DNA of 64,000 nucleotides from Achatina immaculata (taxonomy: Eukaryota; Mollusca; Gastropoda; Stylommatophora; Achatinidae), in assembly GCA_009760885.1 (NCBI GenBank), contig CM019697.1:26748210-26812209 (forward strand), in the 5' to 3' direction. Shown piece by piece: positions 56,950 through 64,000 of this stretch. Made by a program: the position numbers and the translations under genes. The notes beneath the pieces were generated by a model, which saw nothing but the letters and a program-made list of their open reading frames with translations, searched no databases and was not told the DNA's origin. Numbering within the stretch: position 1 is the stretch's first letter; each line of letters begins with the position of its first letter.

Positions 56950-57870
56950 ATAACAGACATTCTGAAAATGCTGCATCATTTAAATCAGCCACTGAAGTTA
57001 TACACAAAATCAAAGTTTTAAAGTACAAATATATGATGTACAAGTATATAGTGTACAAGTATATCATGTATAAGTATGTGATGTACAAGAACGTCCACAT
57101 CTGTCGGTACAGCAAACTGTGACAGCGATTACTTTTTCTAAGTTTCTATCTTCCATACATTTCAACACTAACAATCTTCAAATTTATCTGTGTAACGTCA
57201 GGAAACTGACCGACTTGTCTTGTATGAGAGTAACAAAGCTTTGTGCTGATGTTTAATGTAGGTAAATATCATTGTAACATGCAACACAAACATAAAATAG
57301 CTCAAATATCTGTGACTCAAATGTCAAGGACGAACAAAAAAGTAACCGCAATTCTGTTCTAAAATTGGAAATTGAGCAGCAGACAATTGTAACACATATA
57401 TGTTATGTCCTTTCTCTATCGTTAGCCAAGACACGTCAGCCATGTTAGAAGTATGTCGTCAACAAACCAGATCCAAAATGGCAGCTCCCATGGAACCTTG
57501 TAGTAGAGAGGAAGTGTGAGCAGTTATTAGCTCCCCTGGGTAGTGAAAGAGAGAAACCTGCAGATTCGTCACAGAATGAAGAGGCGGTATAGGGTCAAGT
57601 GGATGTCTCTTCGGTAGGTAGACGAATGACACATGAAGTTTAAAGAGCACTGTCACATATGACAGTTGCAGCTTGTTCCGGCTACCACACGCCTGGCACT
57701 CAAGAGATTATGCAGGAAGTTGGAGGTTAACAACAGATTATGCAGGAAGTTGGAGGTTAACAACAGATTATGCAGGAAGCTGGAGGTTAACAACAGATAA
57801 GGAGGCTGGAGAATTGAAGGTCAGTCATGGTGCAGCGCACCTCATCATTCACGAAGTGCTGCTGTACTGA
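56950..57870. other. Unique ~920-bp segment, duplicated at 60255-61165
   Basis: Non-satellite sequence starting CATTCTGAAAATGCTGCATC. It includes three 30-base copies of GATTATGCAGGAAGTTGGAG (57705-57795) near its right end. Short frames (57459-57656 minus, 57673-57870 plus) show no recognised domain. It appears twice, 3304 bases apart, with only one or two differences seen by eye. Confidence 0.6.
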
Positions 57871-59378
57871 ATAATATAACAGGAAAAGAAGGGGAAGATA
57901 GAGAGGCTGAACTTCTAGAAAATATAACAGGAAACGAAAGGGAAGATAGAGGGGCTGAACTTCTAGAAAATATAACAGGAAAAGAAGGAGAAGAATGAGA
58001 GAGGCGTGTGAACCACAAGAAAATATAACAGGAACAGAAGGGAAAATGAGAAACACTGTCGGAACAACTAGAAAATATAACAGAAAAAGAAGGGGAAGAT
58101 AGAGGAGCTGAACTTCTAGAAAATATAACAGGATAAGAAGGGGGAGATAGACGGTCTAAAACACTAGAAAATATACCAGGAAAAGAAGGGGGAGATAGAG
58201 GGGTCTAAAACACTAGAAAATATACCAGGAAAAGAAGGGGAAGAGAAACTGGTCTGTACCACTAGAAAATATGACAGAAGAAAAAAGAGACGAGAGAGAG
58301 AGAGAGAGAGAGTCTGAACCACCAGAAAATATAACAGAAGAAAAAAGGGAAGAGAGAGAGAGAGAGAGTCTGAACCACTAGAAAATATAACAGAAGAAAA
58401 AAGGGAAGAGATAGATAGAGAGAGAGAGAGAGTCTGAACCACTAGAAAATATAACAGAAGAAAAAAGGGAAGAGAGAGAGAGAGAGTCTGAACCACTAGA
58501 AAATATAACAGAAGAAAAAAGGGAAGAGAAAGAGAGAGAGGTCTGAACCACTAGAAAATATAACGGGATAAGAAAGGGAAGAGAGAAAGAGAGACGTCTG
58601 AACCACTAGAAAATATAACGGGATAAGAAAGGAAGAGAGAGGGGTCTTGACATTTATAAAATGTTCAAGAATTAGAAGGGGAAGAGAGAGATGGGTCTGA
58701 CCCACAAGAAAATATAACAGTAAAAAAAGGAGAAGAGAGTAATCTGAACCACTAAAAATATAACAGAATAAGAATGGTATGAGAGCGTTGTCTGGATCAT
58801 TAGAAAATATAACAGGATAAGAAGACGAAGAGAGGGGGTCTGAACCACTAGAAAATATAGCAGGATAAGAAGGGAAAGAGAGAGAGAGAGAGGTGGGTCT
58901 GAACCACTAGAGAATATATAAGGAAAAGTAGGGAAAGAAAGACATATTGGTCTGGACCATCATAAAATATAACAGGAAAAGAAGGGGAAGATAGAGAGGC
59001 TGAACTTCTAGAAAATATAACAGGAAACGAAAGGGAAGATAGAGGGGCTGAACTTCTAGAAAATATAACAGGAAAAGAAGGAGAAGAATGAGAGAGGCGT
59101 GTGAACCACAAGAAAATATAACAGGAACAGAAGGGAAAATGAGAAACACTGTCGGAACAACTAGAAAATATAACAGAAAAAGAAGGGGAAGATAGAGGAG
59201 CTGAACTTCTAGAAAATATAACAGGATAAGAAGGGGGAGATAGACGGTCTAAAACACTAGAAAATATACCAGGAAAAGAAGGGGGAGATAGAGGGGTCTA
59301 AAACACTAGAAAATATACCAGGAAAAGAAGGGGAAGAGAAACTGGTCTGTACCACTAGAAAATATGACAGAAGAAAAA

Positions 59379-59419
<41 letters not shown>

Positions 59420-59529
59420 TGAACCACCAGAAAATATAACAGAAGAAAAAAGGGAAGAGAGAGAGAGAGAGAGTCTGAACCACTAGAAAATATAACAGAA
59501 GAAAAAAGGGAAGAGATAGATAGAGAGAG

Positions 59530-59964
59530 TAATGTTCTAAGTGTACTACTCTATGGAAGTGAATGCTGGAAAGTCACCAAAACCATAGAAAACAAGTTGA
59601 ATTCTTTCCAGACTAAATGTTTACGTAGAATTAAAAAAATATTTTGGCCAAACACCATAAGAAATAACATTTTATTGGCAGAAATGCAGATGAAACCACT
59701 GACAACAATTATTGAGGAAAGACGCTGGCGATGGTTGGGACATGTGCTCCGAATGACTGACAACTCACTACCAAAAATAGCACTAAGATGGACACCACAG
59801 GGGAGCAGAAGTAAGGGTAGACCAAAAGAGACATGGAGAAGAACAACAGAAAGGATGTTGAGCAATAGAGGGCTCACCTGGGCAAGAGCAGAAAAAAAGG
59901 CGAAAGACAGGCATTTGTGGAAAACCCTTGCGGAAGCCCCATGTGCCCTGGGCACTTAAGGTTC
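59530..59964 (+). pseudogene. LINE family D 3' fragment inserted in (GA)n
   Basis: Encodes the C-terminal part of a non-LTR retrotransposon polyprotein in one open frame: VLLYGSECWKVTKTIENKLN, FQTKCLRRIKKIF, RRWRWLGHVLRMTDNSLPK, ALRWTPQGSRSKGRPKETWR, LTWARAEKKAKDRHLWKTLA and a TAA after ALGT. The insert is flanked on both sides by GA-rich satellite, and the otherwise identical blocks at about 56670 and 58410 lack it, giving a paralogous empty site. The 5' end is truncated, and the 3' end GGCACTTAAGGTTC runs directly into (AG)n. Confidence 0.88.
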
Positions 59965-59965
59965 A

Positions 59966-59996
<31 letters not shown>

Positions 59997-60194
59997 TCTG
60001 AACCACTAGAAAATATAACAGAAGAAAAAAGGGAAGAGAGAGAGAGAGAGTCTGAACCACTAGAAAATATAACAGAAGAAAAAGGGGAAGAGAAAGAGAG
60101 AGAGGTCTGAACCACTAGAAAATATAACGGGATAAGAAAGGGAAGAGAGAAAGAGAGACGTCTGAACCACTAGAAAATATAACGGGATAAGAAA

Positions 60195-60234
<40 letters not shown>

Positions 60235-61174
60235 GTCTGAACTATTAGAAAATATAACAGACATTCTGAAAATGCTGCATCATTTAAATCAGCCACTGAA
60301 GTTATACACAAAATCAAAGTTTTAAAGTACAAATATATGATGTACAAGTATATAGTGTACAAGTATATCATGTACAAGTATGTGATGTACAAGAACGTCC
60401 ACATCTGTCGGTACAGCAAACTGTGACAGCGATTACTTTTTCTAAGTTTCTATCTTCCATACATTTCAACACTAACAATCTTCAAATTTATCTGTGTAAC
60501 GTCAGGAAACTGACCGACTTGTCTTGTATGAGAGTAACAAAGCTTTGTGCTGATGTTTAATGTAGGTAAATATCATTGTAACATGCAACACAAACATAAA
60601 ATAGCTCAAATATCTGTGACTCAAATGTCAAGGACGAACAAAAAAGTAACCGCAATTCTGTTCTAAAATTGGAAATTGAGCAGCAGACAATTGTAACACA
60701 TATATGTTATGTCCTTTCTCTATCGTTAGCCAAGACACGTCAGCCATGTTAGAAGTATGTCGTCAACAAACCAGATCCAAAATGGCAGCTCCCATGGAAC
60801 CTTGTAGTAGAGAGGAAGTGTGAGCAGTTATTAGCTCCCCTGGGTAGTGAAAGAGAGAAACCTGCAGATTCGTCACAGAATGAAGAGGCGGTATAGGGTC
60901 AAGTGGATGTCTCTTCGGTAGGTAGACGAATGACACATGAAGTTTAAAGAGCACTGTCACATATGACAGTTGCAGCTTGTTCCGGCTACCACACGCCTGG
61001 CACTCAAGAGATTATGCAGGAAGTTGGAGGTTAACAACAGATTATGCAGGAAGTTGGAGGTTAACAACAGATTATGCAGGAAGCTGGAGGTTAACAACAG
61101 ATAAGGAGGCTGGAGAATTGAAGGTCAGTCATGGTGCAGCGCACCTCATCATTCACGAAGTGCTGCTGTACTGA

Positions 61175-61191
61175 ATAATCTATCCATCCAT

Positions 61192-61279
<88 letters not shown>

Positions 61280-61280
61280 T

Positions 61281-61347
<67 letters not shown>

Positions 61348-61440
61348 TTGTCTGTCTGTCTTTCTGTCTGTCTGTCTGTCTGTCTGTCTGCCCGTCCGTC
61401 CGTCCGTCGGTCCGTCCGTCTGTCTGTCTGTCTGGTTGTC
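61175..61440. repeat. (CTAT)n-(CTGT)n tetranucleotide microsatellite
   Basis: Long CTAT tracts are interrupted by TTTGTCTGTCTG blocks, ending in (CTGT)n and CCGT variants. It generates a Leu-Ser-Val-Cys/Ile-Tyr shadow frame. Confidence 0.97.
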
Positions 61441-61634
61441 TGTTACTTCCAGCCAGAGACGAAGGGAGTAACAAAAGAATGGCGAAATTCTTTCTCTCCA
61501 AAACCAAAGAGGTTCCCTACAACTCGGTCAGCCAGAAATGTGATGCTCTCGCTCTCTTGGAAGGCACAATCCTGTGACATGTGATTTGCTTGTAAACCAA
61601 TTGTAAGTTTCAATCAAGTCAAAACATCGCGGCT

Positions 61635-61800
61635 TGCTCAGTTCTAGATTGTTGTTACTGCTCAGTTCTAGATTGTTGTTACTGCTCAGTTCTAGATTGT
61701 TGTTACTGCTCAGTTCTAGATTGTTGTTACTGCTCAGTTCTAGATTGTTGTTACTGCTCAGTTCTAGATTGTTGTTACTGCTCAGTTCTGGATTGTTGTT
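61635..61800. repeat. 24-bp tandem repeat, 7 copies
   Basis: The unit is TCAGTTCTAGATTGTTGTTA plus CTGC, nearly perfect. Because it is eight codons long, its open frame runs on into the adjacent mariner relic by chance. Confidence 0.95.
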
Positions 61801-61859
61801 ATTACATATTAACGTGTGGTCTTACACACCACGTGCAACAGCTCAACAAATTACAGATC

Positions 61860-62150
61860 TGTGTTTTGAATGTCTTCCGCGTCCTGCATATTCATCCGAC
61901 CTAGCACTATATGATCATCATGTGCTTGAATCCCTCAAAGAGGCCCTAGATGGGAAGAAGTTCAGTACGGACCACGAGAGTAAAAGAGGCAGTGCACAGA
62001 TGGTTACACAGTCAATCAGATTTTTTTTCCTCGAGGAATCCAGATATTAGTGTAGTGGAGGCAGACCTCATCTGAACCTATTGGAAACTGTGCTGAAAAA
62101 TGACAAGGGTTTTCAATCATATTTGTACATTTTATGTTAATAAAAAATAT
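61860..62150 (+). pseudogene. Mariner-like transposase C-terminal relic
   Basis: The frame reads RPAYSSDLALYDHHVLESLK then EALDGKKFSTDHESK. It is the diverged counterpart of the PYSPDLAPSDYHLFxxLK...GxxFxxDxEV segment that carries the last catalytic acidic residue region of mariner transposases. QMVTQSIRFFFLEESRY corresponds to the following 'FF..GI' block and then breaks. Downstream LETVLKNDKGF and AATAAAAAATATTGTGG resemble the usual C-terminus and 3' end. The N-terminal two thirds are missing. Confidence 0.72.
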
Positions 62151-62324
62151 TGTGGTCATTTCCTGATTCGCACTCGATATAAATACCCCAGAACTGTCTG
62201 AAAGCATCTGCATGTCCCTCTTGTGTTTCTCTTTCCACAAACTGCTCAAAGACAAATCTGAGAAAAAGAAACTTCTGGGATGATGTCTGCTGGGATGAGG
62301 TCGAAAAGTCACGTTTCAGTTACA

Positions 62325-62435
62325 TTCAGACACTGTTACATTCTTACAATCAGACATTGTTACATTCTTACAAGCAGACATTGATACATTCTTACAAGCA
62401 GACATTGATACATTCTTACAAGCAGACATCGTTAC
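62325..62435. repeat. 24-bp tandem repeat, 4-5 copies
   Basis: The unit is TTACATTCTTACAAGCAGAC plus ATTG/ATTGA. It lies between the mariner relic and the LINE A copy 4. Confidence 0.9.
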
Positions 62436-62653
62436 ACGAAACTGGACATTCCAGTCCCCAGATCTAGACGATCTATAAAGAGAAGTCCCTCTTTCTGGGA
62501 CACATGACTGGAGAAAATGATCAGCGAGTTTCCGGGCGCAGTCTAACTTGATCACGTGACGTTCCTCCAACTTTATCTTAGCTAACGGTTCCGGTCATTG
62601 AGTATAATCTACTTACATGTAACTGCTTGATTTTATGATTACTTTAATCACTG
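62436..62653. other. Unassigned spacer
   Basis: Short spacer without a supported feature. Confidence 0.4.
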
Positions 62654-63838
62654 TCTTACTTACATCTTACATCCTTCTCGTGCAGCTAAACGTCACATAG
62701 GGCCCGCATGGTAGTTCACCAAGACGTCCTGTCTTCGGCGAGTTTTTCAGTCTCATCAAGGGATGTTATGCCAACTGATCTGGCCTCAGTTAACAATGTC
62801 CTCTTTAGAGTTCCACGTGGTCGACCTCTTTTTCTTCGGCCTGTTGTGTTCCACTTGACAGCTTGTTTGAGGATCCTCTGTTTCTTCTCATCGCATTATC
62901 GACATATGTCCATCTTCTTTTTCTGTCACCCATGAGACAGATTGTTGTTTGCTCGTCTGTCTTATCTCTGCGTTGTTCTTGAATTTGTTCCAAGTATTTT
63001 CCTTAGCCATTTGTTTTCGAAAGAGTTTCTTTTCTTGTCTGTTTCTTTAGTTGTTTTCCAGCTTTCGCATGCATACATGAGGGTGGATTTTACATTTAAT
63101 TAAATAATCTTAAATTGTTTTTGTGCTTATAACTTTTGAATGCCATATGTCCTCTAGATTGTGAAGGTCATTACTGCTTCTGTAATTTGAATTCTAACTT
63201 CCTTTCTGGTGTTACCATCCTGGTCAATGTAGCTGCCGAGATATGCAAAATGGTTTACTTCCTCAACAGCTGTTCCCTCTACGTATATTTTTACTTCATA
63301 GGTAATGAGAAGTTTCATTATTTTTGTTTTATCTTTCTTAATTTCAAGTCCTATCTTACTAGCCATTGAAGACAGTGTATCTGTTTTTACTTGCATTGAT
63401 TTCACATTGTCACTGATAAGAATTATGTCATCTGCAAATCAAGATCTTTCAGTTGTGTCTCATGTACACAATCAATGCCAGTTTTACCTGTGCAGCATTT
63501 TTGCATTATGAAGTCTATGGCAATTTCAAAAAGCAAGGGAGATAATATACATCCTTGTTTCATGCTTTTTCAATCTGGAACCATTCCCTCATTCTTTCTT
63601 GACTGCACAAACTTATCCATTGTGGAGGATGTTGACAATCTTAGATGGTATTCCTTATATTCTTAAAACTCTCCACAGTGAATCTCTGTGTATGCTATCA
63701 AATGCCTTTTTAAAATCTATGAAGTTCAGGATTAATGGTTTCTGCTTTTCAATATGTTCTTCACGCATTATTCTTAGAGTAAAGATCTGGTCGAGACAGC
63801 TTCTCCCTTTTCGAAATCCTGCCTGTTCTTCTATCATT
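62654..63838 (-). mobile_element. LINE family A copy 4
   Basis: A minus-strand copy. From the 5' side it reads EEQAGFRKGRSCLDQIFTLR, motif A (LNFIDFKKAFDSIHRDSLW), a disrupted motif B region, motif C, the thumb (LGLEIKKDKTKIMK, FAYLGSYIDQDGNTRKE) and a shortened C-terminus (RRWTYVDNAMRRN). The 3' end is TGCACGAGAAGG with ATGTAAGATGTAAG at 62654. Stops and deletions inactivate it. At 63838 it is fused head to tail to another C-terminal piece. Confidence 0.86.
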
Positions 63839-64000
63839 GCAGTATCCACATATGTCCATCTTCTTTTTCTGTCACCCATGAGACAGATTGTTGTTTGCTC
63901 GTCTGTCTTATCTCTGCGTTGTTCTTGAATTTGTTCCAAGTATTTTCCTTAGCCATTTGTTTTCGAAAGAGTTTCTTTTCTTGTCTGTTTCTTTAGTTGT
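63838..64000 (-). pseudogene. Duplicate of LINE A C-terminal piece at the window edge
   Basis: 63841-64000 repeats 62897-63056 without visible differences (offset 944), so the element is part of a ~944-bp tandem duplication that continues beyond the window. The joint creates a chimeric minus-strand frame (63655-63939) running RRWTYVDTAM into IEEQAGFRKGRS. Confidence 0.88.

Larger units (their letters stand above)
51315..60250. repeat. GA-rich 51-53-bp satellite complex, about 9 kb
   Basis: The core is ACTAGAAAATATAACAGGAA then AAGAAGGGGAAGAGAGAGAG and GGTCTGAACC. Subfamilies are blocked: 51-base units with TCTAGGAAATATAAC (51315-51650), 51-base GTGTAAGAGAGAGGTGGG units (53400-53800) and 53-base units with TAGAGAATATAGCACGATAA (54030-54820). 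Later sequence is mixed units with embedded (GA)n. The apparent minus-strand Pro-Val-Ile-Phe-Ser-Ser-Gly frames are satellite by-products. Confidence 0.93.
55735..61165. repeat. Overlapping segmental duplications in the GA satellite
   Basis: Matching blocks recur with offsets of 869 bases (55200-55442 to 56069-56311), 2838 bases (56069-56311 to 58907-59149) and 3304 bases (56700-57870 to 60004-61165). The copies are nearly identical, including rare substitutions, so exchanges are recent. The 59530-59964 LINE D insertion is present in only one copy. Confidence 0.85.

Noticed and set aside
61634..62050. A 138-codon frame as one protein with a Leu/Ser repeat head
   Set aside because: The first 55 codons are the 24-bp array. 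Only the second part is real coding history (a mariner relic), and the join is accidental.

Overview
This window is animal (metazoan) repeat-rich DNA, not bacterial. There are no operons, no ordinary host gene could be identified, and every recognisable coding stretch belongs to a transposable element or its relic. On the minus strand at 9750-9972 lies a degraded copy of the 5' end of a eukaryotic 18S rRNA whose wording (the CAGTCGAGGTTCCTTAG block) looks lophotrochozoan, most likely molluscan. The GC-rich, internally repeated stretch after it resembles the expanded 18S variable regions I recall from cephalopods. That last placement is from memory and weak.

Layout. 1-7.1 kb: a chain of unrelated minisatellites (periods 28, ~20, 22, 32, 4, 23, 36 and 23/24 bp) separated by featureless sequence. 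7.2-10.4 kb: a LINE 3' fragment, a ~43-bp satellite present in both orientations, and a ~1.97-kb pre-rRNA-like retrocopy inserted in that satellite. 10.4-15.2 kb: more minisatellites, a hammerhead-like Penelope trace and a 5'-truncated LINE (family A) with a 12-bp target duplication. 15.2-21.8 kb: nested tandem segmental duplications carrying an 18-bp array, a 33-bp array and three LINE B1 fragments. 21.9-27.4 kb: a 4.2-kb 46-bp satellite with a ~598-bp higher-order repeat, then an 846-bp duplication. 27.5-35.7 kb: an antisense LINE (B2) with an internal 1203-bp duplication, then 868-bp and ~2.05-kb duplications carrying a broken multicopy gene. 36.2-39.7 kb: the best-preserved element, LINE B1, with endonuclease and reverse transcriptase. 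39.8-44.7 kb: 30-, 54-, 63-, 30-, 40-, 20- and 27-bp arrays and a LINE family C insertion. 44.7-49.2 kb: an AT-rich 40-bp satellite that has accumulated four insertions. 49.5-61.2 kb: 22-bp, 29-bp and a ~9-kb GA-rich 51-53-bp satellite with LINE fragments and further duplications. 61.2-64 kb: tetranucleotide repeats, a mariner relic and another family A LINE that is itself duplicated at the window edge.

The parts interact as repeat ecology rather than as a pathway. Satellites and (GA/TC)n tracts act as landing sites for LINE copies, and later tandem duplication with short junction homology has copied insertions together with their satellites. The most unusual item is the pre-rRNA-derived insertion at 8427-10400, flanked by an 11-bp direct repeat and ending in a (GAA)n tail. 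Boundaries of degenerate arrays are accurate to roughly 5-20 bp. All family names (A, B1, B2, C, D, E) are mine and hold only within this window.
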